Shown here: piece by piece, positions 10,809-20,655 of the stretch
Position numbering within the stretch: the first letter of the stretch is position 1
Layout of the letters: each line of letters begins with the position of its first letter
Origin: Microvirga arvi
Lineage (GTDB): Bacteria; Pseudomonadota; Alphaproteobacteria; Rhizobiales; Beijerinckiaceae
Direction of reading: 5' to 3'
Assembly: GCF_016892765.1 (NCBI RefSeq)
Contig: NZ_JAFEMD010000024.1
Coordinates: forward strand, 21,721-85,720
DNA: 64,000 bases
Made by a program: the position numbers and the translations under genes
The notes under the pieces: model-generated
What the model was told of the DNA's origin: nothing
Seen by the model: the letters and a program-made list of their open reading frames with translations, nothing else
Database searches by the model: none

Positions 10809-10860
10809 GAAACATTCAGGAGGCGACGTTCACGCCCACGTTCTGCCAGCAGCGGCGTAA
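10809..10860 (+). pseudogene. Displaced 3' end of the 9356 gene
   Basis: If the IS5 element and one copy of TAA are removed, the frame of the 9356 gene runs on from CTTAA into GAAACATTCAGG and reads KKHSGGDVHAHVLPAAA, ending at the TAA at 10858-10860. Endings such as HSxxDVHxH are plausible for this domain. The fragment has no start of its own. Confidence 0.7.
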
Positions 10861-11224
10861 TACTATGTCCTACAAGGCTTAGACGAGGTATTCGGCGTGA
10901 GCCCCATTCTCGACGAAAATGCCAGGAGGATCTGCGCCTCGACCTAATGATAGCGTGTGGTTTGTTCAACCCGCGACTTGGATCCGGACAAGGGTGCAAA
11001 ACGTGAAGCATCACGAGGGACTGGAGCTCACTCCGACAGGAATCCTGACCTTTTAGGCTGAATCTAAACATCTAGGGCAACCGGCCGCTAGTGACCGCGG
11101 TCGCATTTCGGTACAGGGTGATCAACGCCTGTAGTCACCCGATCCAGGCTTTGTGTAGCTAATACTACAACGCCAATCCTAAGACATTGTCGTGGGTCTA
11201 ACAATGTCCTCAACCCTTACCTGG
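10861..11224. other. No gene seen
   Basis: Between the displaced gene tail and the LysR-type gene. No convincing coding frame, hairpin terminator or repeat was found. Confidence 0.4.
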
Positions 11225-12091
11225 TCACCCGGACGATGCGAATGGTTCGGCTTTCACCCTTGTAACGGAGTGCAGTCCGGCCAGGACGGGGCCAATGATC
11301 GCCATATCCGCATTGACAGAGTGCACCGCATAGACTGGGTAGGAGAATTGAGGCATTTCGGGGACTAGATGGAGTTGTCCGGACTCTATGTAGGGTTGGG
11401 CCGCGCTCATCCTGAAATAGCCGGCCCCACCAAAGGATAGAACATAGCTAAGCGCGAGCGGGCCAAAATCCATAAAGAGATCGGGTTTAATATCGGGAAA
11501 GCTCATGCCATGATGAAGAGCAAAATCAGGCCCCCAATCCATATGCACGTAGTCCAATCCGTCCATAAGGCGTCCATCAGGATCGGACGTTACGAGCACG
11601 AGTTTCTCTTCGGTTAGCAGATCGATTGTTAGGCCTGGTAGATGTTGAGGCGCATACATGATCGCGACATCGACTAACCCAGATGCCACTTGCTTGATCA
11701 GATCCTGCGGCACATCAACGTGAACGTGGAGGCTTATATCAGGTAGTGAACGGCGTATCCATTGAACCCAATTGAGCAGAAGCGGCTGCCACAGGCTCAC
11801 CTCACTACCGGCGGTCAGCACCGCACGGCGGCCGGGCGGCACTGCGACCTGCTGGAGCGTACGCTGCCACAACTGGACGAACATCGGGGCATGGCGCAGG
11901 AACTGCTCGCCAGCGGGCGTTAGCGAAGCTCCGCCTTTATGACGGACAAAAAGCTGCCGCCCGAGCTGCTGTTCCAAGATGCGGATCCGCGCGCTCACTG
12001 TCGTCTGACCGACATTCAATCGCTCCGAAGCTCGTATGAAGCTCCCAGTTGAAACGATCTCAAGAAACGTCCGAGCAAGTTCAATGTCCAT
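11225..12091 (-). CDS. LysR-family transcriptional regulator
   Basis: A 288-residue regulator. Residues 1-60 hold the winged helix-turn-helix (FLEIVSTGSFIRASERLNVG then QTTVSARIRILEQQLGRQLF), and residues from about 88 onward form the periplasmic-binding-like effector domain. No co-inducer can be deduced. It is transcribed away from an intergenic gap of about 190 bp shared with the 3' end of the histidine kinase, so there is no divergently transcribed target gene next to it, which is unusual for this family. Confidence 0.92.
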   Translation of the reverse strand: MDIELARTFLEIVSTGSFIRASERLNVGQTTVSARIRILEQQLGRQLFVRHKGGASLTPAGEQFLRHAPMFVQLWQRTLQQVAVPPGRRAVLTAGSEVSLWQPLLLNWVQWIRRSLPDISLHVHVDVPQDLIKQVASGLVDVAIMYAPQHLPGLTIDLLTEEKLVLVTSDPDGRLMDGLDYVHMDWGPDFALHHGMSFPDIKPDLFMDFGPLALSYVLSFGGAGYFRMSAAQPYIESGQLHLVPEMPQFSYPVYAVHSVNADMAIIGPVLAGLHSVTRVKAEPFASSG

Positions 12092-12285
12092 AAGTCATAT
12101 AGCACAAAAACTGTACTAAAATGTCAATGAGATTGAACAAGCAGGTGGATAAGCTGCCCAGTAGATTGGGAAAATATCGCCAAGTCAGCAACTGACAGGC
12201 TTGTGGGAGCCGCTGAAGGCAGAACGATCACCACCCCCTCCACCCGGTGCACACTTGCAGCATCCCGCTCTGGACGGCTGATGGC

Positions 12286-15168
12286 CTATGCTCCACCCTT
12301 TCTCACTTGTATCACGCTCTGGAGCACGCGTGACAATTCCTCAACCGCATACGGCTTCTTCAGCAATTCGAAGCCGTACCGTCCTTCTTCCGCCAGCACG
12401 TGGCTGTAGCCGCTCGTCAGCACAACCGGCAGGCATGGGAATCGGCGGCGGATCTCCTGCCCAAGTTCAACCCCGCTCATGCCCGGCATGACCACGTCCG
12501 AGAACACCACGTCAAATCCGTTCATTCTCTCGTGCAGGAGCTTCAGCGCCTCGTCAGCATTCGCGGCCCAGGTTGTCTCGTAGCCGATATCTCGCAGGAG
12601 CTGCGTCGAAAATGTGCCAACCTCGACGTTGTCCTCAACAACGAGCACACTCCGCCCGCCGCCAGTGTCACCCTGCACGGCGCCTCTCACGTGGGGGGCG
12701 GCCTCTGCCGCCGTGTGCGTGACCTGTGGCAGGTAGAGGGTGAAGGTGGTACCACGCCTGAGTTCGGTCTCAACATCGACGTCGCCGCCCGACTGTTTGG
12801 CGAAGCCGTAGACCTGGGAGAGTCCTAGCCCTGTGCCCCTGCCGACCTCCTTTGTGGTGTAGAACGGCTCGAAGATCCGGGCGAGCTTATCGGCCGGAAT
12901 ACCTGATCCTGTATCGGCCAGTGACACTGCTATGAAGGAGCCTGCCCCGCCGCCGTGCCCCCGGATCGGGGGCATCTGCATGACGCCCTGGACCCTGATT
13001 GTAAGAATACCCTCACCATCCATAGCATCACGGGCGTTCACCGCCATATTCACCAGTGCCGTCTCGAACTGGCTGGCATCGGCCTCAACGAGGCAGCGTT
13101 CGTAGCCGATGTCGGTCACGATCTGGATGCGCGAGCCTAAGACGGTGCGCAGCATGTCGATGATTGCTCGAATGCGCTCGACGACATCGAACACCTCAGG
13201 CTTAAGCGCCTGCCGGCGGGCAAAGGCTAGGAGCTGACCTGTAAGCTTGGAGGCGCGCTCGACCGTATCAGCGATGGCTTCGATGTAGCGCTGGCGCCGA
13301 TCCTCCGGCAGATCCGAGCGGCGCAAGAGATCGGTTGCGGAGCGGATGATCGTCAGCAGGTTGTTGAAGTCGTGCGCTACACCACCCGTAAGCTGTCCTA
13401 CAGCCTCCATCTTCTGCGATTGGCGCAACGCCTCCTCGGCATGCCGGCGCTCTGTGATATCGACCGCTTCGGGCACAATGGCGACAACTTCGCCGCCCGC
13501 ATTCTGGACAGGCCGCATGGAGAGGTCGAAAGCCCGTTGGCCACTCGGCAGGTTGAGGAAGATCTCCTGACGCATCGTCTCCCCACCTGCCACCCTTGCG
13601 ACCGCCACGCGGACAGTTTCCGGCATTCCGGGTGTGGCTGTGAACCACGGCGTGTCCCTGAACGGCTTGCCGACCACACCTTCGCGCGCTGACTGGATGC
13701 CTTCAAGTGAGCTGGTGTTGGCGTCCAGAAGCGTGCCGTCGGGCGCCATCAACCATTGATATTGGTAGCTCGTCTCGAAGATCGTGCGCAGCCGGGCTTC
13801 GCTGGACCGTAGCTCTGCCGTGCGCTGGGCAACCTCGGCCTCAAGCCTCTCGTTAAGGCGCTCAAGCGCCTCCTGCGCCCGCTTCTGCTCGTTGATGTCT
13901 ACAATGACGACAAGGGCCGCACCAACTTGCCCCTCAGAGTTCCACACCGGGACACCGCTTACACGTGTCCAGATCTCCTGGCCGTCGCTCGGGCGAAAGC
14001 GGAACTCGGTCCCGGCGGATTCCTCGCCACGAAGAGCGCGTATGCCCGGGTATCGATCACGCGTGAGCCGCTTGCCATCGTTGTCCAAAGCAACCCAGCG
14101 CTCCTCGCCGTCAGGTGTACGGGACGGCAGCGGATCGTCCGGAAGGAAGCGCCGGAACGCTGGGTTGGATAGAAGGGCCTTGCTGTCCTGGTCGATGAAG
14201 CAGACGCCGACCGGTAGGTTGTTGATGAGAGCTGTAAATCGCTCGCGCTCCATAGCGAGCCGAGCCTCGGTCTCGCTTATCAAAGTCTTAGCCTGCTGGC
14301 GCTCCGTAATTTCGAGGAAGAGCACCGCGAACCGCTCCGCGCCGATGTGGAAAGCGTGCCCCTCATACCAGCGATTCAGGACGCCCACTTGGCGCGTAAA
14401 AGTCACCGGCTGACCCGTCTCGACGACGTGGGCGAACTCGTCCACCCACTCGCCCTCTATACCTGGAATGGTCTCCCTAAGGGTATGGCCGACTGCGGCC
14501 TCACGGGAGATGCCGACCAACTCCTCCCAAGCCGGGTTCACCTCAAGGTAGCGCCAATCCGTGATCCTGCCATCCGGATCACGGACCACCTCGCCAATAA
14601 GCGCACCCTCGTGCAGGCGTTCGAAGAGGCTGCGCCAGGGTATATCGCCGTGACAAAGCGCCGGTTGGATCGCCAAGCCCTGGCTGGCCTCAATTCCCTG
14701 ACTGAGCAGTCCAGCGATCCTCCCGTGGTCGTCGCGCACCGGACTGAGATGACACTTGAAGAACCGCCGCTCCGAGTGGACGTCACCAAGCAATGTGAAT
14801 GGCGCGATCTCAAGAGAGGTCGCTTCGCCAGCAAGAACGCGGTCAATGGCGGGATTAAGGATGTTGATCGCAGCCGCCCAGGCCTCTCGGAGCGGGCGGC
14901 CGAATGTGTCTGCCTTCGACGCGAGCAAGAAACAGTAGGCATCGTTGTAGATGCACGTCAGATCCGGCCCCCACGCCAGGATGGTCGGCACCCTGCTCTC
15001 CAGGGCCGCAGCGGCAAGAGTTTTAAGCGAATGCGGCCACCTCTCGATCGGTCCGAGCGGCGTCGCCGCCCAGTCGAAGGCGCGCATGAGAGTGCCCATT
15101 TCGCCGCCGTCGACGATTTCGGGGCTTGTGGCGGGGCTACGGCTGCCATGCATCGACCTGACTCCCAC
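12286..15168 (-). CDS. Soluble multi-PAS hybrid sensor histidine kinase
   Basis: A 960-residue protein with no membrane helix. Four PAS-type sensor domains occupy roughly residues 25-165, 175-290, 305-430 and 455-580, with a coiled coil (RLNERLEAEVAQRTAELRSS) between the third and fourth. The dimerisation/phosphoacceptor helix has GGVAHDFNNLLTII with the phosphorylated His; the ATPase has NMAVNARDAM, DTGSGIP and GTGLGLSQVYGF; a receiver domain with VLVVEDN and VVFSDVVMPGMSGVEL ends the protein. It is cytosolic and probably senses a redox, light or small-molecule signal. No cognate response regulator gene is adjacent. Confidence 0.93.
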   Translation of the reverse strand: MGVRSMHGSRSPATSPEIVDGGEMGTLMRAFDWAATPLGPIERWPHSLKTLAAAALESRVPTILAWGPDLTCIYNDAYCFLLASKADTFGRPLREAWAAAINILNPAIDRVLAGEATSLEIAPFTLLGDVHSERRFFKCHLSPVRDDHGRIAGLLSQGIEASQGLAIQPALCHGDIPWRSLFERLHEGALIGEVVRDPDGRITDWRYLEVNPAWEELVGISREAAVGHTLRETIPGIEGEWVDEFAHVVETGQPVTFTRQVGVLNRWYEGHAFHIGAERFAVLFLEITERQQAKTLISETEARLAMERERFTALINNLPVGVCFIDQDSKALLSNPAFRRFLPDDPLPSRTPDGEERWVALDNDGKRLTRDRYPGIRALRGEESAGTEFRFRPSDGQEIWTRVSGVPVWNSEGQVGAALVVIVDINEQKRAQEALERLNERLEAEVAQRTAELRSSEARLRTIFETSYQYQWLMAPDGTLLDANTSSLEGIQSAREGVVGKPFRDTPWFTATPGMPETVRVAVARVAGGETMRQEIFLNLPSGQRAFDLSMRPVQNAGGEVVAIVPEAVDITERRHAEEALRQSQKMEAVGQLTGGVAHDFNNLLTIIRSATDLLRRSDLPEDRRQRYIEAIADTVERASKLTGQLLAFARRQALKPEVFDVVERIRAIIDMLRTVLGSRIQIVTDIGYERCLVEADASQFETALVNMAVNARDAMDGEGILTIRVQGVMQMPPIRGHGGGAGSFIAVSLADTGSGIPADKLARIFEPFYTTKEVGRGTGLGLSQVYGFAKQSGGDVDVETELRRGTTFTLYLPQVTHTAAEAAPHVRGAVQGDTGGGRSVLVVEDNVEVGTFSTQLLRDIGYETTWAANADEALKLLHERMNGFDVVFSDVVMPGMSGVELGQEIRRRFPCLPVVLTSGYSHVLAEEGRYGFELLKKPYAVEELSRVLQSVIQVRKGGA

Positions 15169-15605
15169 TTGGCGGTGCGTACCTGCAGTCGCTTCCTAAC
15201 TTCTGGGCCTTCGGCAGGCGGAAGTCGGCCCAGGCGGTTTCTCGAGCGGCCGGCCTGCGGTTAAAGATCTCTCGGCCGTGAATGAACGCCTTCGGCGCGG
15301 GCGCTAAAGGGATGTTGCGGCTGCGGTCGACCGGCAGGGCCGAAGCGTTACATAAACTATAAATACCGCCAAAGAATGCGCGTCGCGCGTCTCCTCCAAC
15401 TGAGAACAGCGATTGATACGGGCGCGGGCGACCGCAAGCAACTTCGGCCAAATCTTGCTCTTGGTCACGTCCTCGCGTGCGAGAACGCATAAGCGAGATT
15501 TTCCAGTCCTCCACTGAAAAGGAGGCGGCAAACATGAGACGGCCGCACAACGACCGGACTTCAACCGCGAGCGCCACCCGACGGATCATGTAATCTCCTG
15601 CCCAA
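15169..15605. other. No confident gene
   Basis: A minus-strand open frame crosses this stretch (beginning MIRRVALAVEVRSLCGRLMF near 15590) but it runs into the kinase gene's upstream region without a recognisable domain and is not supported. Confidence 0.35.
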
Positions 15606-15941
15606 TCAAGGGCCATCCGACGTCTCCAAGAGGCTATCAACCAGAAGCGCGACATAGCAGATGAAGTAGTTCACAAGGGCCAAGGCATAGAGGCCGCCCG
15701 CTTGATCATGCTCCGTGTTCCGCTCCGCCTTGAGCCCGCGGCTTAGCGCGACACCCCCGAGGAGACCGAAGGCAAGGATTGCAGCCCGCAGACTGGGTCC
15801 GAGACCGTGGCCACTCAAGCTGCCTATCGCCATGCAGGCGACCAGCACAAGCGAAGCCTTCGCGAGTGCCGTGAGCGCAATACGGTATAGGATCATTCTG
15901 AAGGTTGGTGACTGCACCGCGTCACCTTGAGTAGGAGTCAT
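15606..15941 (-). CDS. Hypothetical integral membrane protein
   Basis: A 111-residue protein with three likely membrane helices (about residues 16-42, 50-68 and 84-104). No family recognised. It lies 39 bp downstream of the universal stress protein gene at 15981 on the same strand and may be co-transcribed with it. An internal ATG at residue 16 is an alternative start. Confidence 0.6.
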   Translation of the reverse strand: MTPTQGDAVQSPTFRMILYRIALTALAKASLVLVACMAIGSLSGHGLGPSLRAAILAFGLLGGVALSRGLKAERNTEHDQAGGLYALALVNYFICYVALLVDSLLETSDGP

Positions 15942-15980
15942 GTCTGGCCCAATCGGCTGTAATAATCCTGAACTGTCCGA

Positions 15981-16496
15981 TCATCGAACCACCAGAACCG
16001 AGCACTTGGAGTGCCGGACAATGGTCGATGCGTTGGAGCCCAAGAGATATGTCGCCATGTTTGGCGCATGCGAGCCGACGATGATCAGATCGGCGCCAAT
16101 CTTCTCTGCCTCGTCCAGCACCTCATTGCAAACCGAGCCCATCCGTACCGTGCTCGATATGGATCCATTGGGCAGCGACACGCCAGCGGCAAGCGCTTCA
16201 AGGCCCCGCTCAGCTTCTGCTTGCGTTTCGTTCGCAAGCGGGAGCGCGAGTCCCATAGCGGAGAATGGCAGTGTCGATTGAACATGGATCAGGCGCACGG
16301 TGCCGTTCGAAGCGTGTGCTAAGGCAATGGCAAGCTCAATGGCGAGCTCCGCCAACTCCGGGTGATCAAGGTCGACTGGGACAAGCAATGTCTTGAACAA
16401 GATCCCGTAGGCTGGCGCACGCTCCGGATCGGCACCACTCCCCCGTCGTGAAGAACTTGTATGCGCAGCGACAACTCCGATCAGGGCGGCATCCAT
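15981..16496 (-). CDS. Universal stress protein (UspA family)
   Basis: A 171-residue protein with one Usp domain after a short N-terminal extension. ILFKTLLVPVDLDHPELAEL is the first strand and helix; IGADLIIVGSHAPNMATYLLGSNASTIVRHSKCSVLVVR is the end of the fold and contains the nucleotide-binding pattern G-x2-x9-G-(S/N)-x-(S/A). The start was placed at 16496 because GGAGGAG lies about eight bases upstream; a longer frame to 16571 lacks such a site. A copy of the recurrent palindrome lies at 16622-16637, about 125 bp upstream and pointing at this gene. Confidence 0.85.
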   Translation of the reverse strand: MDAALIGVVAAHTSSSRRGSGADPERAPAYGILFKTLLVPVDLDHPELAELAIELAIALAHASNGTVRLIHVQSTLPFSAMGLALPLANETQAEAERGLEALAAGVSLPNGSISSTVRMGSVCNEVLDEAEKIGADLIIVGSHAPNMATYLLGSNASTIVRHSKCSVLVVR

Positions 16497-16621
16497 AACT
16501 GGCTCCTCCAAGACGAGCCGTTCCCCCACGTCGTCAAGATATCTGGGGACCTCCCCGGCAATCCCCGACAAAGGAGACTGAAGTGGGCTTATTGCACTGT
16601 GACCCCAAATACAGATGACCT

Positions 16622-16637
16622 CAAACGAATTTGTTTC
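16622..16637 (-). promoter_or_regulatory. Recurrent palindrome, copy 2
   Basis: Read toward the universal stress protein gene (minus strand) it is GAAACAAATTCGTTTG, one mismatch from consensus at the first base. Confidence 0.55.
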
Positions 16638-16828
16638 AGCAATGACATCAAAATTTTTGCTGCATCATCCTCGATCAGGCGATGGGCCTCGCCTCAGCTC
16701 CGACCTTCCCAGCCACCGGCCGCGCACGAAACTATCCTCGTCCACAATCGTCAGAAAAGTGTGAGCCAAGTCGAAATCCCTCGTTGCCTCGCGACCTCTT
16801 GCAGATCAAGGATCTTGCTCACAAGAGT

Positions 16829-16844
16829 CAAACAAATTCATTTG
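16829..16844 (+). promoter_or_regulatory. Recurrent palindrome, copy 3
   Basis: CAAACAAATTCATTTG. It lies about 110 bp before the small membrane protein at 16956. The preceding 28 bp (from 16801) also resemble those before copy 1, with shared GATCTTGC. Confidence 0.55.
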
Positions 16845-16955
16845 TCCGGTGAAAGCGTTGCGCGCAGAGTACCTCAGGTCAAGCAGCTCTATGGTTTGAC
16901 GGGAGCGAACCAAACATGGTGCTTCCGAACAGGATCGGCTTCAGGGAGAAGTAGC

Positions 16956-17063
16956 ATGCGGACGCCCCGAAGAGCCCATACGGTAAGGTTCGATGCCGGC
17001 CACCTCAAATCGGCCTGGATCAATCTCTTCTTTGTCGTTGGCGGGTTAATGCTGACCGGCTAG
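16956..17063 (+). CDS. Small one-helix membrane protein (35 aa)
   Basis: A 35-codon frame: a basic, hydrophilic start (MRTPRRAHTVRFDAGHLKSA) and a hydrophobic C-terminal helix (WINLFFVVGGLMLTG). GGGAGAAG precedes the ATG at good spacing. It sits downstream of palindrome copy 3. Function unknown; it could act as a membrane-embedded regulator peptide. Confidence 0.45.
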   Translation: MRTPRRAHTVRFDAGHLKSAWINLFFVVGGLMLTG

Positions 17064-17459
17064 GGCATTCTCACGCCTTGACCGGTCTCTGTCAGGGGCG
17101 GTTTAGGGAAGCAGATGATGGCCCATGCATAAGCCGGAAGGCGGGGAAGAATGATCAGGAGGTTACGCTCTTCGTGAATGACAATGCGACCCAGTTTGCC
17201 GCACAAAGGTCACGTGAGCTCAAGGCCGTTGGCGAAATGGAGTGCTTGGTCGTGAAGAGAGTAGAGCATTGCAGCGGCAATGCTGGCAGCTCTCGCGGAG
17301 CAAGGTTCCGAGATTGCCCGATATCCGCAAAGGCGCCTAAAACCACACAGGCCAGTGTGTAGGCACGACCGGATTGAACCTGAGGAGATCGTGCCCCAAG
17401 CGCAGATGCCTCGCAGGCTTCGTCAGGTGCGTAGGTTTAATCCAGTGAGGTAGAGACTG
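17064..17459. other. No gene seen before the stress protein
   Basis: Open frames on both strands lack motifs or ribosome binding sites. It contains the promoter region of the gene at 17460. Confidence 0.4.
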
Positions 17460-18293
17460 ATGATCAAGGATATCATGGTTCATCTCGACGGGAGCGCAGA
17501 GGATGAGATCCGGCTGGCGTACGCAGAGATCATCGCCTCCACATGGAGCGTCCACTTGACCGCGATCTTCACCAACCGTCTGCCTGACCTTGCCGTTGCG
17601 ACGCCGGTGGATGGAGGTGCTGCAATGATGCAGATGCTCTCGGAGTGGCAAAGCCAGGCACAGCAGGAGGGGGACGCCATCTGCGGGCGCCTTGCCGAGC
17701 GACTCGCCAGAATTGCTGAGAGAAGTGAGCTACGTCGGATCGACGAGACCGTCGACAACATGGTCTCAGCCGTCGAAAGGCAGGCGCGATGCACCGATCT
17801 TTTCGTCACCACGCGTCCTTATCCGGAATCTGGTGGATTGACCTGGGGCCGTCTCGTCGAAGCCGTGCTTTTCGGCAGTGGACGTGCCCTTCTGCTGCTT
17901 CCGCCCGGGTATCCCCCACGGGGCGCGGCTCAAACCGTTCTCGTCGCCTGGAACGACAGCCATGCGGCGGCACGCGCCATGCGCGAAAGCCTGAGCTTCA
18001 TCGAAAAGGCCACTCGCACGGTTGTTCTTGTCGTCGATCCCAAGCCCGACTCCGATCCCGGATCCTTGGTCAGGGGATATCTTGCTCGGTATGGGACCAA
18101 CGTCGGGGTCGTTTGTGCCGAGAGCCGGAACCGGCGCATCAGCCAGGTTATCGCGGACCAGGCGCATCGTGTCTCCGCGGATCTGATCGTCATGGGAGGT
18201 TATGGTCATGCCCGGCTGCGGGAGCGGGTGTTCGGAGGAGCCACCTTGGAGATGCTGACAACCTCGGAGTACCCGATACTGATGGCTCACTGA
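17460..18293 (+). CDS. Tandem universal stress protein
   Basis: A 277-residue protein with two Usp-like halves. The first (MIKDIMVHLDGSAEDEIRLA onward) is degenerate; the second (QTVLVAWNDSHAAARAMRES onward) ends with ADLIVMGGYGHARLRERVFG then GATLEMLT, which carries the ATP-binding GGYGHxRxxE-xxxGG-type pattern common in alphaproteobacterial Usp proteins. It is cytosolic and likely to be induced by stress or starvation. A small hypothetical gene follows 19 bp downstream. Confidence 0.88.
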   Translation: MIKDIMVHLDGSAEDEIRLAYAEIIASTWSVHLTAIFTNRLPDLAVATPVDGGAAMMQMLSEWQSQAQQEGDAICGRLAERLARIAERSELRRIDETVDNMVSAVERQARCTDLFVTTRPYPESGGLTWGRLVEAVLFGSGRALLLLPPGYPPRGAAQTVLVAWNDSHAAARAMRESLSFIEKATRTVVLVVDPKPDSDPGSLVRGYLARYGTNVGVVCAESRNRRISQVIADQAHRVSADLIVMGGYGHARLRERVFGGATLEMLTTSEYPILMAH

Positions 18294-18312
18294 TACAGCG
18301 AGGAACTCTGAC

Positions 18313-18636
18313 ATGAGCGGTGATGACCTGAGCGTGGGGGCCGGGGAGTTGCTGGCAATGGCTGGATGGGCAGGGATGCTTTATATCCGACCATATATGG
18401 ACAAGCATGGCCGCACCTGTGATCCTCATAATGAGGAGACAGAGCTTCTCCAAAAGGGATACCCTGTGGTTGGGCAGAGCGACCGCGAGGTTGTTCGATA
18501 TCGTCTAACGGCGAAAGCGTTGAGCTATCTCGCAGCGAGACATGTAAGTCGTATGTGGGCGCACAGCACAGTCTGCTCGGGGTTGAGAAGCAACAGGGTT
18601 CGCCCTCACTGCCATTGGGAGGTCAGGAAACTTTGA
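18313..18636 (+). CDS. Hypothetical protein
   Basis: A 107-residue frame after GAGGAA, 19 bp behind the stress protein gene. Residues 10-75 look coding (ELLAMAGWAGMLYIRPYMDK, then a DREVVRYRLTAKALSYLAAR segment like the end of small winged-helix proteins). The last 30 residues are less convincing. Not recognised. Confidence 0.5.
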   Translation: MSGDDLSVGAGELLAMAGWAGMLYIRPYMDKHGRTCDPHNEETELLQKGYPVVGQSDREVVRYRLTAKALSYLAARHVSRMWAHSTVCSGLRSNRVRPHCHWEVRKL

Positions 18637-18771
18637 CTTGGCAAAGAATGACTTTCCGCTACGTGCTGCAGTCTGAACAGACGCGAAGATGCTTTGGAAG
18701 AAGTTATCGTAGGGTGAGTTGCTACCGCATCGTGCGTTCTCACAGGTCACACGGCTCGTCGAGGTGAATCG

Positions 18772-19920
18772 ATGAAGATCACCGGCCTCACCACTTTCCT
18801 TGTCCCACCACGGTGGTTGTTCCTGAAGATCGACACGGATGCGGGGATCAGCGGCTGGGGAGAGCCGGTTCTGGAAGGCCGGGCCCGCACCGTGGCGGCA
18901 ATGGTGGAGGAGTTGGCTGACTACCTGGTCGGCAAAGACCCGTCACCCATCGAGGATCACTGGACCGTGCTGTATCGAGGCGGTTTTTACCGCGGCGGCG
19001 GCGTGCATATGAGCGCCATCGCCGGCATTGACCAGGCGTTGTGGGACATCAAGGGTAAGACCTTGGGCCAGCCGATCCACAAGCTTCTTGGCGGTCCGGT
19101 TCGCCAGCGGATGCGGGTTTACTCCTGGATCGGGGGCGACCGGCCGGCTGACACCGCCGCGGCCGCCAAGGAGCGGGCTGCACTGGGGTTCACCGCAGTG
19201 AAGATGAACGGCACGGCCGAACTCGGCTGGATCGACAGCCATGCGCGGATCTCAGCCGCCGTCGGCCACGTGGCCGCCGTGCGCGATGCGGTCGGTCCTG
19301 ATATGGGCATCGGGGTGGACTTCCACGGTCGCGTCTACCGTTCTATGGCCAAGACATTGATCCGTGAGCTGGAGCCGCTCAAGCTCATGTTTATTGAGGA
19401 GCCGGTGCTGAGCGAGAATGCCGAGGCGCTTGCCGAGATTGCGGCTGCGACCACCATTCCGATTGCACTGGGCGAGCGGCTCTATTCGCGCTGGGACTTC
19501 AAGCCAATCCTGGCTGCCGGTCATGTGGACATCATCCAGCCCGATCCGTCCCACGCAGGCGGGATTACCGAAACACGTAAGATCGCCGCGATGGCCGAGG
19601 CGCATGACGTGGCGCTGGCATTGCACTGTCCGCTGGGCCCGATTGCCCTCGCGGCCAATCTGCAGCTGGATGCCGTATGCCACAACGCCGCGATCCAGGA
19701 GCAGTCGCTCGGCATCCACTACAACCATGGCAACGACTTGCTCGACTATCTAGCCAAGCCTGAAGTCTTCCGCTACGAGGACGGTTACGTGAATATCCCT
19801 GACGGCCCAGGCCTCGGAATTGAAGTCAACGAGGATTACGTCCGCGAGCGCGCCAGCCAGGGCCACCGCTGGCGTAACCCTGTCTGGCGCCATCCGGATG
19901 GAAGTTTTGCCGAGTGGTAA
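18772..19920 (+). CDS. dgoD: D-galactonate dehydratase
   Basis: A 382-residue member of the enolase superfamily, mandelate racemase branch, that dehydrates D-galactonate to 2-dehydro-3-deoxy-D-galactonate in the De Ley-Doudoroff route. [20 protein letters not shown] starts the capping domain; the barrel shows metal ligands in GVDFHGR, FIEEPV and LGERL, with one catalytic His in VDFHGR and the other in [12 protein letters not shown], the DgoD pattern. Length is normal. No other galactonate genes (dgoA, dgoK or transporter) are adjacent, so it is an isolated catabolic gene. Confidence 0.94.
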   Translation: MKITGLTTFLVPPRWLFLKIDTDAGISGWGEPVLEGRARTVAAMVEELADYLVGKDPSPIEDHWTVLYRGGFYRGGGVHMSAIAGIDQALWDIKGKTLGQPIHKLLGGPVRQRMRVYSWIGGDRPADTAAAAKERAALGFTAVKMNGTAELGWIDSHARISAAVGHVAAVRDAVGPDMGIGVDFHGRVYRSMAKTLIRELEPLKLMFIEEPVLSENAEALAEIAAATTIPIALGERLYSRWDFKPILAAGHVDIIQPDPSHAGGITETRKIAAMAEAHDVALALHCPLGPIALAANLQLDAVCHNAAIQEQSLGIHYNHGNDLLDYLAKPEVFRYEDGYVNIPDGPGLGIEVNEDYVRERASQGHRWRNPVWRHPDGSFAEW

Positions 19921-20316
19921 TGCTGCTACAGCTGCACGGGTTCGATTATCGGCACCGGTCGCCCCGACCGCCAGCTCATTCACGAGCCGGGACCTCAGCT
20001 CCTCGTGACCTCACCAATCCCTCGCATGCGGCGGCAGAACGCCCCTGGCTCGCGCCTATGGTTGCTGTCTCTGCTCGCTGAGTGACACCGTTATCACCTG
20101 CCAGATCCGTCCCCAGCGGCAGGGCGCCGGCGCTTGCGCTTTGCGAGACCTATTGGGCAGCGTCGGGTTTCCTCGTACTCATCCCCGTCACTGCAGGGCG
20201 GCCAGCCTAGACCTTATTGCCTCCACCACGGGTTACCCAACCGCGTTTCGCGTCGAGGCCTTGGCATTTTTCGTTCGAGAACCAGATCGCGGCGTTTGAG
20301 CCGCCTGGAGAACCGG
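19921..20316. other. No gene seen
   Basis: Between dgoD and the convergent ferredoxin gene. Open frames have no motifs; no clear terminator hairpin found. Confidence 0.4.
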
Positions 20317-20655
20317 TCAGTCGCCCGGGCCAGGATCCGGTGAGAAATACTTCTCCAGCTTGTTGGGCATGCCATCAAACGCCTCGGCATCGTTCGGAGG
20401 TGCGCGCTTGATCGTGATGTTCGGCCAAGCGGACGCATACTTCGCGTTTAGCTCAAGCCGGCTCTCAAGTTCTGGTTGCGTGTCAGCCACAATAGCTTCA
20501 GCTGGGCATTCGGGCTCGCACACACCGCAGTCGATGCACTCATCAGGGTGAATGACAAGCATATGTTCGCCCTCATTGAAACAGTCTACAGGGCAGACAT
20601 CCACGCAATCCAAGTACTTACACCTAATGCAGGTATCAGTTACGACGTAAGTCAT
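20317..20655 (-). CDS. fdxA: 7Fe ferredoxin FdxA
   Basis: A 112-residue ferredoxin. It starts [20 protein letters not shown]; the first cysteine set ([18 protein letters not shown]) and the second ([12 protein letters not shown]) together bind a 3Fe-4S and a 4Fe-4S cluster as in Azotobacter FdI-type proteins. The C-terminal 50 residues are the usual alphaproteobacterial extension. A longer frame starts at 20688, but the MTYVV start fits the family. It carries electrons in the cytosol; the partner is unknown, but a Rieske/FAD reductase is encoded nearby on the same strand. Confidence 0.93.
   Translation of the reverse strand: MTYVVTDTCIRCKYLDCVDVCPVDCFNEGEHMLVIHPDECIDCGVCEPECPAEAIVADTQPELESRLELNAKYASAWPNITIKRAPPNDAEAFDGMPNKLEKYFSPDPGPGD

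Noticed and set aside
15137..15655. 172-codon minus-strand frame upstream of the histidine kinase
   Set aside because: No motif, overlaps the kinase start in part, and composition is not convincingly coding.
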